Assembly (NCBI RefSeq): GCF_900113835.1
Contig: NZ_FOQV01000002.1
Location: forward strand, 372,001 to 436,000
Direction: 5' to 3'
From: Allobosea sp. OK403
GTDB taxonomy: Bacteria > Pseudomonadota > Alphaproteobacteria > Rhizobiales > Beijerinckiaceae
DNA length: 64,000 nt
Under the pieces are notes generated by a model. That model was not told where the DNA came from. It did not search any database and saw only the letters and a program-made list of their open reading frames with translations. Of the stretch, positions 8,051-15,891 are shown one piece after another. Numbering within the stretch: position 1 is the first letter of the stretch; each line of letters begins with the position of its first letter. Position numbers and translations under genes: made by a program.

Positions 8051-8290
8051 ATGCCATCCGTCACCGTTCGCCAGCTCTCGGCGGAAACCCACCGTGCGCT
8101 GAAACTGCGGGCGGCTCGTCACGGCCGGAGTACGGAAGCCGAGATTCGCGCGATTCTCGATGCCACCGTAAAGCCCGAGACGAGCGTTCGGCTCGGTTCG
8201 CTTCTCGCCGAGATCGGCCAGGCGAGCGGCGGGGTCGAGCTTGGCATCGTCCGCGATAAAGCGACCTCCGAGCCGATGCGCTTCGAATGA
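8051..8290 (+). CDS. FitA-like ribbon-helix-helix antitoxin
   Basis: 79 residues. ATG at 8051 is preferred over 8042 because GGAAAGG lies 9 nt upstream of it, while it abuts the earlier ATG. MPSVTVRQLSAETHRALKLRAARHGRSTEAEIRAIL is the N-terminal RHH/Arc DNA-binding domain of FitA antitoxins. The C-terminal tail (ELGIVRDKATSEPMRFE) would wrap and block the toxin. The gene overlaps the toxin by ATGA, so the two are co-translated. It lies alone between the lgt operon and an oxidoreductase, consistent with a small mobile stabilisation module. Confidence 0.88.
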   Translation: MPSVTVRQLSAETHRALKLRAARHGRSTEAEIRAILDATVKPETSVRLGSLLAEIGQASGGVELGIVRDKATSEPMRFE

Positions 8291-8706
8291 TTTTGCTCGA
8301 CACCAACGTCGTCTCCGAGCCGCTCAAGGCAAACCCCGACCCGGCCGTACTGCGCTGGCTCGATGCGCAGGCCATCGAGACGCTCTGCCTGTCGACAATC
8401 GGGCTCGCGGAGCTTCTGTTCGGGATCGCTGCGCTTCCCGATGGGCGGCGCAGGAGCCAGCTTCAGACACGGCTGGAGCGGGACGTATTGCCTCTGTTCG
8501 AGGGCCGCATTCTGGCTTTCGACATCGCAGCCGCAAGCGCCTACGCATTCCTACGCGCAAAAGCGCGCGCCGACGGCAAGGCGATCGCCACCGTCGACGG
8601 CTACATCGCGTCGATCGCAGTGGCCAACCGACTGACCGTCGCGACGCGTGACACGAGCCCGTTCGAGGCGGCGGGCGTGCCCATAATCAATCCGTGGACG
8701 ATATAA
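8287..8706 (+). CDS. FitB/VapC-like PIN-domain toxin RNase
   Basis: 139 residues. The PIN fold is clear: MILLDTNVVSEPL holds the first catalytic Asp, TIGLAELLFGI the Glu, and DGKAIATVDGYIASIAVANRLTVATRDTSPF the C-terminal acidic residues that complete the Mg2+ site. VapC/FitB toxins cut tRNA or rRNA sites to halt translation; the target here is unknown. All expected acidic residues are present, so the toxin looks intact. It is expressed with the overlapping antitoxin. Confidence 0.9.
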   Translation: MILLDTNVVSEPLKANPDPAVLRWLDAQAIETLCLSTIGLAELLFGIAALPDGRRRSQLQTRLERDVLPLFEGRILAFDIAAASAYAFLRAKARADGKAIATVDGYIASIAVANRLTVATRDTSPFEAAGVPIINPWTI

Positions 8707-8739
8707 GGGGCGTTTGAGAGATGTCTCGTCTGACGGCTC

Positions 8740-9756
8740 TCAAATCTTGATGATCAGCTTGCCGAAGTTCTTGCCCTCCAACAAGCCGATGAAGGCTTCG
8801 GGCGCATTGGCCAGCCCCTCGACGATGTCCTCCTTGTATTTCAGCGCACCTTCCGCGATCCAGCGCGGCATCTCCTGTTCGAAGGCCGGGCGCTGCGCGA
8901 CGAATTCGCGCTGGATGAAGCCGCGGATCGTCAGGCTTTTCGACAGCACCTGGCGCATGACGACTGGCAGCCGGTCGGGCCCCTCGAAATCGCCCTCGCT
9001 GTTGTACTGGGCGACGAGGCCGCAGACCGGGATCCGGGCAAAGGTATTCAAGAGCGGGAAGACAGCGTCCCAGACCTTGCCGCCGACATTCTCGAAATAG
9101 ACGTCGATGCCACCGGGACAGGCCGCCGCCAGTTGCGCCGCGAAATCGGGAGCGCTGTGATCGATGACGGCATCGAAGCCGAAGGTCTCGCGGATGAAGG
9201 CGCATTTCCTCTCACCGCCGGCGATGCCCACGGCGCGCGCGCCCTTGATCCGGGCGATCTGGCCGACGGCCGAGCCGACCGGCCCGCTCGCTGCCGCCAC
9301 GACGACGGTCTCGCCCGGCTTGGGCTGGCCGATCGTCAACAGGCCGGCATAGGCGGTGAACCCTGGCATGCCGAGCACGCCCAGCGCCGTCGTGACGGGC
9401 GCCACAGCGGGATCGAGCTTGCGCAGCTGCGCTCCGTTGGCCACCGCATGGGACTGCCAGCCGGAATGGGAAAGCACGATATCGCCAGGCTTGAAGCCGG
9501 GATGGCGGCTCTCCAGCACCTCCGCCACCGTGCCGCCTTCCATCACCTGGCCGATCTCGACCGGCGCGGCATAGGATTTCGCCGCGCTCATCCGCCCGCG
9601 CATATAGGGGTCGAGCGAGAGATAGAGGATCTTCAGCAGCACCTGCCCCTCGGCCGGGCTCGGGCAAACGACGGTCTCAAGCCTGAAATTGCCGGGCGTC
9701 GGCCGGCCGGTGGGGCGGGAGGCGAGAACGATGCCCCGATTGTCCTCTGCAGTCAT
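8740..9756 (-). CDS. NADP-dependent MDR oxidoreductase (CurA/PTGR-like)
   Basis: 338 residues from ATG at 9756, which has GGGAG 8 nt upstream; the frame continues to 9804 without similarity. It is a zinc-free medium-chain reductase: LSLDPYMRGRM near the N-terminus, then GMPGFTAYAGLLTIGQPKPGE, the nucleotide loop AASGPVGSAVGQIARIKGAR, and PGGIDVYFENVGGKVWDAVFP. This group reduces the double bond of alpha,beta-unsaturated ketones with NADPH (E. coli CurA, mammalian leukotriene B4 dehydrogenase). It stands alone, convergent with the toxin gene and divergent from a RidA gene. Confidence 0.9.
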   Translation of the reverse strand: MTAEDNRGIVLASRPTGRPTPGNFRLETVVCPSPAEGQVLLKILYLSLDPYMRGRMSAAKSYAAPVEIGQVMEGGTVAEVLESRHPGFKPGDIVLSHSGWQSHAVANGAQLRKLDPAVAPVTTALGVLGMPGFTAYAGLLTIGQPKPGETVVVAAASGPVGSAVGQIARIKGARAVGIAGGERKCAFIRETFGFDAVIDHSAPDFAAQLAAACPGGIDVYFENVGGKVWDAVFPLLNTFARIPVCGLVAQYNSEGDFEGPDRLPVVMRQVLSKSLTIRGFIQREFVAQRPAFEQEMPRWIAEGALKYKEDIVEGLANAPEAFIGLLEGKNFGKLIIKI

Positions 9757-9882
9757 GATCGATCTCCCATCCTTCGGCGCAGGCCGTAGCGTTCGGCGTC
9801 GCAACGACGCCGCTTTCCATTAAGCTCGGCACAACACCGCCGGAATGCAAGACACCCCGGAACACGACATCGGAGCCGCCCC

Positions 9883-10275
9883 ATGAAACGAGAAGTCATC
9901 CGCGTCGAACCCTTCTCGAGCTGGGGCGAGCGCCTGAAGGTTCCGGTCTCGACGCTGGTCCGCCATGGCGACACGCTCTATCTCTCGGGCATCCCGCCCT
10001 TCGATCCGGCGACCGGAGAGATCGTCCAGGCCTCGATCGAACGCCAGACCGAGATCGTGTTGGAGCAGATGAAACTCTGCCTCGAAACAGCCGGTTCGTC
10101 GCTGGAGAATGTGCTGAAATGCAATGTCTATTGCACCTCCGTCGAACAGTTCTCGGCTGTGAACGCGGTCTATGCGCGCTACTTCCCGAAGGACCCGCCG
10201 GCCCGCATCTTTCTCTGCGTGCCGGCCTGGTTTGGGCCGTTCGACATCGAGATCGACTGCGTCGCCGCGGTGTGA
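9883..10275 (+). CDS. RidA family (YjgF/UK114) protein
   Basis: 130 residues. MKREVIRVEPFSSWGE..VPVSTLVRHGDTLYLSGIPPFDPATGEIV and the C-terminal PPARIFLCVPAWFGPFDIEIDCVAAV match the trimeric RidA fold, with the arginine in PPARIF at the position that binds the imine/enamine carboxylate. Family members hydrolyse reactive 2-aminoacrylate-type imines. The tail differs from canonical RidA, so it may belong to a Rid subfamily of unassigned substrate. It is divergent from the MDR oxidoreductase with a 126-bp spacer. Confidence 0.87.
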   Translation: MKREVIRVEPFSSWGERLKVPVSTLVRHGDTLYLSGIPPFDPATGEIVQASIERQTEIVLEQMKLCLETAGSSLENVLKCNVYCTSVEQFSAVNAVYARYFPKDPPARIFLCVPAWFGPFDIEIDCVAAV

Positions 10276-10353
10276 GCGCCTCGTAGCCAGACCATCGGCC
10301 TTCGAGACCGATCGGCACGGCACAGGATTGCGACACTCGCTCCCGTGCAGAGC

Positions 10354-10683
10354 TCAGCGATAGCCGAGCGCCGTGAACTGCTCCTTGAACCACCAGAAGC
10401 CGGCCGCAGTCACAGCCGCGATAAGCACGAACATGAACCAGCCGGTCGCGGTCAGATTCTGGCGCGAGGCGTCGGCATATTTGAGCCTCTCGCCGAACAG
10501 CACGAAACCCAGTCCGCAAATGAGGCAGAGCGGTACGATCGCGAAGATCTTGAGGAAATACCGCACCTCCGGCGCGCCCTGCCGAGCTTCCTGAAGCGGC
10601 CCCAGCACGAAGTACCAACCCAGCCCCAGCCCGAGCGCGATGAGAACCAGGCCACCCAGCCGCGCCTTGAGATCTTGCCACAT
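10354..10683 (-). CDS. Small membrane protein, three predicted TM segments
   Basis: 109 residues. Hydrophobic stretches lie at about 10-28 (LGGLVLIALGLGLGWYFVLG), 44-64 (FLKIFAIVPLCLICGLGFVLF) and 80-98 (GWFMFVLIAAVTAAGFWWF). No catalytic or ligand motif is seen and no family is recognised. It is transcribed away from uvrC, from which it is separated by 228 bp without any other convincing gene. Confidence 0.7.
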   Translation of the reverse strand: MWQDLKARLGGLVLIALGLGLGWYFVLGPLQEARQGAPEVRYFLKIFAIVPLCLICGLGFVLFGERLKYADASRQNLTATGWFMFVLIAAVTAAGFWWFKEQFTALGYR

Positions 10684-10911
10684 CGATTGAGCTTTCCGTT
10701 CTGTCTCGAAAATGACGAACCAGCCGGCCTTATATCGGCCAATGACGGCGGAGAGGATCGTTCTGTGCCTCTTTGGTGATCCGAGTCCGGGGGCCAGCCC
10801 GGAATCGACTTCTGTGGCAGCCGATGCCTCAATGCAATCTCTCGAAGGGTCGGCAGCCGAAGCTCAAGAATCGCACGCTCCTGACATGACGAAACCCGCA
10901 TCACGTCCTAC

Positions 10912-13080
10912 ATGCGTGGCATGAATCGCGAACGCCAAAGCCTTTTGGGTCAAGCCGACCTGCCGGATGCCGAGATGGAGGACGAGGAGGAGGGTCTCCC
11001 GCTTCCCACGCTCGCGGCTGATCTCACAGAGGCAACGCCCGGCGCGCTGAAGCACGGCATCGAGGTGATCGCCGGCTTCGCCAGGCATCTGCCGGGCAAG
11101 CCCGGCGTCTACCGCATGTTCGATCGTGCGGGCGAGGTGCTCTATGTCGGCAAGGCCAAGAACCTGAAGAACCGGGTCACGGCCTATGCCCGCGGCATGG
11201 CCCACACCAACGCCGTCGCGCGCATGATCGCCGAGACGGCGAATATGGAGTTCGTCACCACCGGCACCGAAGCCGAGGCACTGCTGCTCGAATCCAACCT
11301 GATCAAGCAGTTGCGGCCGCGCTACAACGTGCTGCTGCGCGACGACAAGTCGTTCCCCTATATCCTGCTCAGTGGCGACCACGAGGCGCCGCAGATCGCC
11401 AAGCATCGCGGCTCGCGCCAGCGCAAGGGCGATTATTTCGGCCCCTTCGCCTCAGTCTGGGCAGTGACACGCACCATCGACGCGCTGCAGAAGGCCTTCC
11501 TGCTACGCTCCTGCACCGACTCGTTCTACGAGAACCGCACCCGGCCCTGTCTGCTGTTCCAGATCAAGCGCTGTTCCGGCCCCTGCACCGGAGAGATCTC
11601 GATCCCCGATTATCAGGGCCTCGCCAGCCAGGCCCGCGATTTCCTGTCGGGGCGCTCATCGACGGTGAAGCAGACCTTGTCCACCCGCATGCAGGAGGCG
11701 GCCGAGGAGCTCGAGTTCGAGAAGGCGGCGCGCTATCGCGACCGGCTCGCGGCGCTCTCGGCCGTGCAGGCTGGGCAGGACATCAACACGCAAGACGTCG
11801 AGGAGGCGGATGTCTTCGCCATCGACGAGCAGGCTGGGCAGTTCTGCGTCGAGATCTTCTTCTTCCGCAACCACCAGAACTGGGGCAACCGGGCGCTGTT
11901 TCCGCGCGCCGACAAGAGCCTGACCCCGGCGGAGGTCCTGGCTTCGGTGGTCAGCCAGTTCTACGACGACAAGCCGCCGCCGCGCCTCGTGCTGCTCTCC
12001 CATCCCGTCGAGGAGATCGAGCTGATCGCCCAGGCGCTCTCGACCCGGGCCAGCCGCAAGGTCGAGGTCGCCGCACCCAAGCGCGGCGAGAAATACGACC
12101 TCGTCGCCCATGCCCAGAAGAATGCGCGCGAGGCACTCTCCCGCAAGCTCGCCGACAATGCCGGCCAGCAATCGCTGCTGGCGGCGCTGGGCGCCGCCTT
12201 CGGCATGGAGAGGCCGCCGCGCCGCGTCGAGGTCTACGACAACTCGCACATCATGGGCACCAATGCGGTCGGCGGCATGATCGTCGCCGGCAAGGACGGC
12301 TTCATGAAGAGCCATTACCGCACCTTCAACATCTCGACGGACACCATCGCGGGCGACGATTTCGGCATGATGCGGGAGGTGCTGCAGCGACGCTTCGCGC
12401 GGTTGGCGAAGGAGAGCGGAAACACCGATCCCAAGACCGATGCTCCCCCCAGCCCTCATCCTGAGGAGGCCGCGCCAGCGGTCGTCTCGAAGGATGTTCC
12501 AGAGGGCGATGGAGCCTCCCCGACCATCCTTCCAGACGCAGGCCTCCAGCCTGCTCCTCAGGATGAGGGCTCAGGTGAGATCAGCCAGCAAGCAGTGGCT
12601 GCGCCCGCCGAAGACGACGTCGCCTTCCCTTCCCGGCCCGACCTCGTCATCGTCGACGGTGGCAAGGGCCAGTTCGAGGCGGCGCGGAAAATCATGGCCG
12701 AGCTCGGTGCGACCGACATTCCGCTCGTCGCCATCGCCAAGGGGGCCGACCGCAACGCCATGCGCGAGACCTTCTTCATGGCCGGCCGTGAGCCCTTCAA
12801 GCTGCCGCCGCGCGATCCGGCGCTCTATTTCATCCAGCGGCTGCGCGACGAGGCGCACCGTTTCGCCATCGGCACCCACAGAGCCAAGCGCAAACGCGAC
12901 ACGATGAAGAACCCGCTCGACGAGATTCCCGGCATCGGCCCCTCGCGCAAACGCGCGCTTTTGCTGCATTTCGGCACCGTGAAGGCGATCCAGCGCGCCA
13001 AGCTCGACGACCTGATGCGCACGCCCGGCGTCAACGCCGCCACCGCCAAGGCCGTGCATGAATTCTTTCATGATGCTTGA
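10912..13080 (+). CDS. uvrC: Excinuclease ABC subunit C
   Basis: 722 residues, long for UvrC (usually 600-680); the start may be ATG 10912 or 10921. Domains in order: GIY-YIG nuclease ([23 protein letters not shown], ~65-100), UVR motif for UvrB contact ([15 protein letters not shown], ~265), RNase H-like nuclease ([15 protein letters not shown], ~440; [10 protein letters not shown], ~579) and tandem HhH ([13 protein letters not shown], ~670). It makes both incisions in nucleotide excision repair. Residues ~514-553 are encoded by a dispersed nested palindrome inserted in frame in the loop before [10 protein letters not shown]. pgsA follows closely. Confidence 0.97.
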   Translation: MRGMNRERQSLLGQADLPDAEMEDEEEGLPLPTLAADLTEATPGALKHGIEVIAGFARHLPGKPGVYRMFDRAGEVLYVGKAKNLKNRVTAYARGMAHTNAVARMIAETANMEFVTTGTEAEALLLESNLIKQLRPRYNVLLRDDKSFPYILLSGDHEAPQIAKHRGSRQRKGDYFGPFASVWAVTRTIDALQKAFLLRSCTDSFYENRTRPCLLFQIKRCSGPCTGEISIPDYQGLASQARDFLSGRSSTVKQTLSTRMQEAAEELEFEKAARYRDRLAALSAVQAGQDINTQDVEEADVFAIDEQAGQFCVEIFFFRNHQNWGNRALFPRADKSLTPAEVLASVVSQFYDDKPPPRLVLLSHPVEEIELIAQALSTRASRKVEVAAPKRGEKYDLVAHAQKNAREALSRKLADNAGQQSLLAALGAAFGMERPPRRVEVYDNSHIMGTNAVGGMIVAGKDGFMKSHYRTFNISTDTIAGDDFGMMREVLQRRFARLAKESGNTDPKTDAPPSPHPEEAAPAVVSKDVPEGDGASPTILPDAGLQPAPQDEGSGEISQQAVAAPAEDDVAFPSRPDLVIVDGGKGQFEAARKIMAELGATDIPLVAIAKGADRNAMRETFFMAGREPFKLPPRDPALYFIQRLRDEAHRFAIGTHRAKRKRDTMKNPLDEIPGIGPSRKRALLLHFGTVKAIQRAKLDDLMRTPGVNAATAKAVHEFFHDA
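12454..12568. repeat. Nested palindromic element inside uvrC coding sequence
   Basis: Outer arms CCTCATCCTGAGGAG (12454-12468) and CTCCTCAGGATGAGG (12554-12568) match perfectly. Inner arms GTCTCGAAGGATG (12484-12496) and CATCCTTCCAGAC (12525-12537) match with one mismatch. The outer arms recur at 1209-1249. Translated, it gives a Pro/Glu/Asp/Ala-rich linker without stops, so the repair gene tolerates it. Boundaries are approximate. Confidence 0.85.
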
Positions 13081-13146
13081 ACGTATTTGCGACCTCGCGT
13101 CCTTGCGTGTTGACGCTGTCACAGCCGCACTGCTTTGGTGTTTTCC

Positions 13147-13758
13147 GTGACGATTCTTCCAGACGCCATAAGGCGGCGGGGCCCCTGGTCGCTGCCAAAC
13201 CTCCTGACCTACGGCCGGATCCTGGCGATTCCGGCGCTGGTCGGCCTGCTATTCTGGCCCAAGGACGACTGGGTCCGCTGGATTGCGCTTGCCGTCTATG
13301 TGCTTGCGGCCGTCACCGACTATCTCGACGGCTGGATCGCACGAGCCTGGAGCCAGCAATCGGCGATCGGCCGCATGCTCGATCCCATCGCCGACAAATT
13401 GCTCGTCTGCGCGTTGCTCCTGATGCTGGTCCATACCGAGACGATCAAGGGCTGGGCGATCTGGGCCGCTATCGTCATTCTCTGCCGCGAGATCCTGGTC
13501 TCGGGCCTGCGCGAGTTCCTGGCAGATCTCAAGGTCAGCGTTCCCGTAAGCAAGGTCGCGAAATGGAAGACCACGGCGCAATTGCTGGCGCTCGGCTTCC
13601 TCGTCGCCGGCCCCGCGGGCGACACGGTGCTGCCTCACAATACGCAGATCGGCATCGTCATGCTCTGGATCGCTGCCGGACTGACGATCTATACCGGCTG
13701 GGATTATTTCAATGCCGGCATCCGCCACCTCGTCGAGGAGGATACGCGCACGCCATGA
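13147..13758 (+). CDS. pgsA: CDP-diacylglycerol-glycerol-3-phosphate 3-phosphatidyltransferase
   Basis: About 203 residues. No ATG is near; GTG at 13147 (with GGTG 6 nt upstream) is chosen over GTG 13138 and TTG 13135. The CDP-alcohol phosphotransferase signature is complete: TDYLDGWIARAWSQQSAIG followed by MLDPIADK (D-x2-DG-x2-AR-x8-G-x3-D-x3-D). SLPNLLTYGRILAIPAL precedes the first TM segment, and several more follow. It makes phosphatidylglycerophosphate at the inner membrane, the precursor of phosphatidylglycerol used by Lgt. It overlaps moaD by ATGA; uvrC-pgsA-moaD-moaE is a familiar alphaproteobacterial order. Confidence 0.93.
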   Translation: MTILPDAIRRRGPWSLPNLLTYGRILAIPALVGLLFWPKDDWVRWIALAVYVLAAVTDYLDGWIARAWSQQSAIGRMLDPIADKLLVCALLLMLVHTETIKGWAIWAAIVILCREILVSGLREFLADLKVSVPVSKVAKWKTTAQLLALGFLVAGPAGDTVLPHNTQIGIVMLWIAAGLTIYTGWDYFNAGIRHLVEEDTRTP

Positions 13759-14036
13759 CCGAAGCGCCGACCCAGGCTCGCACTGTGAAGCTGGTTTATT
13801 TCGCTTGGGTGCGTGAGCGCATCGGCGTGTCCGAGGAGACCGTCGCGCCGCCTGCCGGTACGGAGACGATCGCCGATCTGGTGCGCTGGCTGAAGACGCG
13901 CGACGAGGGCTACGAGGCCGCTTTCGAGAACGAGGCGATCGTGCGCGCTGCGATCGACCACCATCACGTCAAGCCGAATGCGGTGATCACCGGTGCCCGC
14001 GAGATCGCCTTCTTCCCCCCAATGACGGGGGGATGA
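13755..14036 (+). CDS. moaD: Molybdopterin synthase sulfur carrier subunit MoaD
   Basis: 93 residues with a ubiquitin-like fold: VKLVYFAWVRERIG at the N-terminus, AIDHHHVKPNAVITGAREIAFFPPMTGG at the C-terminus. The terminal Gly-Gly is the site that is adenylated and thiocarboxylated before sulfur transfer to precursor Z in molybdenum cofactor synthesis. The ATG overlaps the pgsA stop (ATGA). MoaE follows after a 148-bp gap filled by a palindromic repeat. Confidence 0.93.
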   Translation: MTEAPTQARTVKLVYFAWVRERIGVSEETVAPPAGTETIADLVRWLKTRDEGYEAAFENEAIVRAAIDHHHVKPNAVITGAREIAFFPPMTGG

Positions 14037-14054
14037 GTCGTGAGCCGCCCCTCT

Positions 14055-14181
14055 GTCATTCCGGGGCTTCGCGGAGCGAAGAACCCGGAACCCATGACTG
14101 GACGGGACGGCAGGTTCCATCCAGGTTCGCTCGCCCGGTCGTGGGTTCCGGGCTCGCGCCTGCGGCGCGCCCCGGAATGAC
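14055..14181. repeat. GTCAT...ATGAC palindromic repeat, copy A
   Basis: It begins GTCATTCCGGGGCTTCGCG and ends GCCCCGGAATGAC, with inner arms CCCGGAACCCA and TGGGTTCCGGG. Copy C at 24595-24740 shares both ends and the inner arms. It fills the moaD-moaE gap; its end (GGAATGAC) lies 7-10 nt before the moaE ATG and offers GGAA as a ribosome-binding site. Confidence 0.85.
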
Positions 14182-14184
14182 ACT

Positions 14185-14646
14185 ATGGCCATGACGCCCG
14201 TCATCCGCATCCAGCGCGAGGATTTCGATCTCTCCGCCGAGATCGCGGCGCTCACGACCGGTCGCTGCGATATCGGCGCGGTCGTCAGCTTCGCCGGGCT
14301 CTGCCGCGACGAGGGTGGCCGGCTGACGGCGCTCGAACTGGAGCATTATCCCGGTATGGCCGAGGCCGAGATCGCCCGCGTCGCTGAGGCGGCGGCGCGG
14401 CGCTGGCCGCTCTCCGGCCTCGTTGCGATCCATCGCCATGGGCTGGTCGCGCCAGGCGAGCAGATCGTGCTGGTGATCGCGGCTTCCGCCCATCGCCGCG
14501 CCGCTTTTGAGGCGGCCGAGTTCCTGATGGATTATCTCAAGACCCGCGCCCCGTTCTGGAAACGCGAACATCTGGTCGATGGCACGATTGGCGGCTGGGT
14601 CGAGGCCAAGGCGGAAGACGACGCCGCAGCGCAACGCTGGGATTAG
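14185..14646 (+). CDS. moaE: Molybdopterin synthase catalytic subunit MoaE
   Basis: 153 residues; ATG 14185 or in-frame 14191. Signature segments are GAVVSFAGLCRDEGGRLTALELEHYPGMAEAEI, SGLVAIHRHGLVAPGEQIVLV and FLMDYLKTRAPFWKREH, where K/R residues form the active site that accepts sulfur from the MoaD thiocarboxylate to make molybdopterin. Its start lies only 3 nt beyond a dispersed palindrome that seems to contain its ribosome-binding site. The DUF1176 gene follows 3 bp after its stop. Confidence 0.95.
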   Translation: MAMTPVIRIQREDFDLSAEIAALTTGRCDIGAVVSFAGLCRDEGGRLTALELEHYPGMAEAEIARVAEAAARRWPLSGLVAIHRHGLVAPGEQIVLVIAASAHRRAAFEAAEFLMDYLKTRAPFWKREHLVDGTIGGWVEAKAEDDAAAQRWD

Positions 14647-14649
14647 GAT

Positions 14650-15729
14650 ATGGTTCGGTTGGGACATTCTTTGGCTGGAGGGCTGGCTCTCGCTCTGCTG
14701 CTTTCAGGCGCTGCCTGGGCCGCCGGCCCAGCGAGCAAAACATTCCGCGATTGGGTCGCCGGTTGCGACAACGCCAAGAGTTGCACGGCCCTGTCCCTGC
14801 CGGGCGAGGCAGAGGAACAGATCGCCTTCCTCAAGCTCGAACGGCCGGCCGGGCCGGATGGCATCGCAAACCTCGCGATCAAGGTACGGAGCGAAAAGCT
14901 GAAAGCCCCGCTCGCAGCCGATCTCACAATCGACGGCGCTCCCTTTCCCGCTGCCGGAAAGCGCCTCACCGCCGCGATAGTCGACGAAGAGGACGCGACG
15001 ATCGCGCTCTCGCCCACAGAAACCGAGGCGCTGATCGCGGCCGCGCGCAAAGGCACCAAACTCACCGTGACGCTCGCCGGCAAGAGCTATGGCGTCTCGC
15101 TCGCCGGCTCTGTCGCCGCGATGCTCTGGATTGACGAGCAGCAGGGCAGGCTCAACACCGCTTCGGCGCTGATCCGAAAAGGGCCCGGCACGACCGTCCC
15201 GGCCGCGCCGGCGCTGCCCATCATCACGGCGAAGGGCTCAGCCCTGCCCGCCATCCCGCCCAAGGCGGCGAAGGCGCTGACCGTGGCGCTGCGCAAGCAG
15301 CTGAAGCAGCTCGATCCCGACGCCTGCGAGGACAATCCCGAGGATGTGGACGATACTGAGAACGCCTGGCCGCTGGACGCAGCGACCCGGCTCGTCGGCC
15401 TGCTCTGCTCGCGCGGCGCCTATAATCTCTCGACGGGTTTCTGGATCGTGCCGGGCACGGATGTCGCTAGGGCGCGCAAGGCCGTGTTCCCTCAGCTCGA
15501 TGGCGGCAAGGATAATCTCCTCGTCAATGCTGCGTTCGACCCCGCCAGCGGGCAGGTCAGCTTCTTCAGCAAGGGGCGGGGCATAGGCGATTGTGGCGCC
15601 AGCGGCAGCTATGCCTGGACCAGCGCCGGCTTCGTGCTGACCGCGTTCCAGGCGATGGACGAATGCAAGGGCCTGATCGGCGACGACTGGATCACGCTAT
15701 TCCGCAGCGAAGTGAAGGTCGCGAAGTAG
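14650..15729 (+). CDS. DUF1176 domain-containing secreted protein
   Basis: 359 residues. A signal peptide (about residues 1-25, ending AAWAAGP) precedes FRDWVAGCDNAKSCTALSL, the Cys-containing start seen in DUF1176 proteins. The C-terminal half includes DPDACEDNPEDVDDTENAWPLD and YLST-like segments ending in SEVKVAK. Several cysteines suggest disulfides in the periplasm. No enzymatic motif is seen and the function of the family is unknown to me. It follows moaE by 3 bp and may be co-transcribed; downstream is a palindromic repeat facing ilvE. Confidence 0.85.
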   Translation: MVRLGHSLAGGLALALLLSGAAWAAGPASKTFRDWVAGCDNAKSCTALSLPGEAEEQIAFLKLERPAGPDGIANLAIKVRSEKLKAPLAADLTIDGAPFPAAGKRLTAAIVDEEDATIALSPTETEALIAAARKGTKLTVTLAGKSYGVSLAGSVAAMLWIDEQQGRLNTASALIRKGPGTTVPAAPALPIITAKGSALPAIPPKAAKALTVALRKQLKQLDPDACEDNPEDVDDTENAWPLDAATRLVGLLCSRGAYNLSTGFWIVPGTDVARARKAVFPQLDGGKDNLLVNAAFDPASGQVSFFSKGRGIGDCGASGSYAWTSAGFVLTAFQAMDECKGLIGDDWITLFRSEVKVAK

Positions 15730-15776
15730 ATTGGCTGCATGCCGGCGAGGCCAAGCGGAATTGTTGAGCCAACCCC

Positions 15777-15867
15777 GTCATGGTCGGGCTTGTCCCGACC
15801 ATCCACGTCTTCCGTCTTCGAAGTCTGCGTTCAAGACGTGGATGCCCGCCGCAAGGGCGGGCATGAC
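15777..15867. repeat. GTCAT...ATGAC palindromic repeat, copy B
   Basis: It starts GTCATGGTCGGGCTTGTCCC and ends GCAAGGGCGGGCATGAC, with inner arms CCACGTCTT and AAGACGTGG. It resembles copy D (29436-29517). It lies between the convergent DUF1176 and ilvE genes, where the hairpin could serve as a two-way terminator. Confidence 0.75.
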
Positions 15868-15891
15868 GGTAGTGCTTGAGGCTTGCAGCCT

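Noticed and set aside
8747..8756. TTGATGATCA as an FNR/FixK box near the oxidoreductase
   Set aside because: The spacing does not fit TTGAT-N4-ATCAA and the word lies inside coding sequence at the 3' end of the gene.
10712..10924. 70-codon forward frame overlapping the start of uvrC
   Set aside because: Low-complexity Ser/Ala/Pro translation without similarity, no ribosome-binding site, and it overlaps the uvrC start out of frame.
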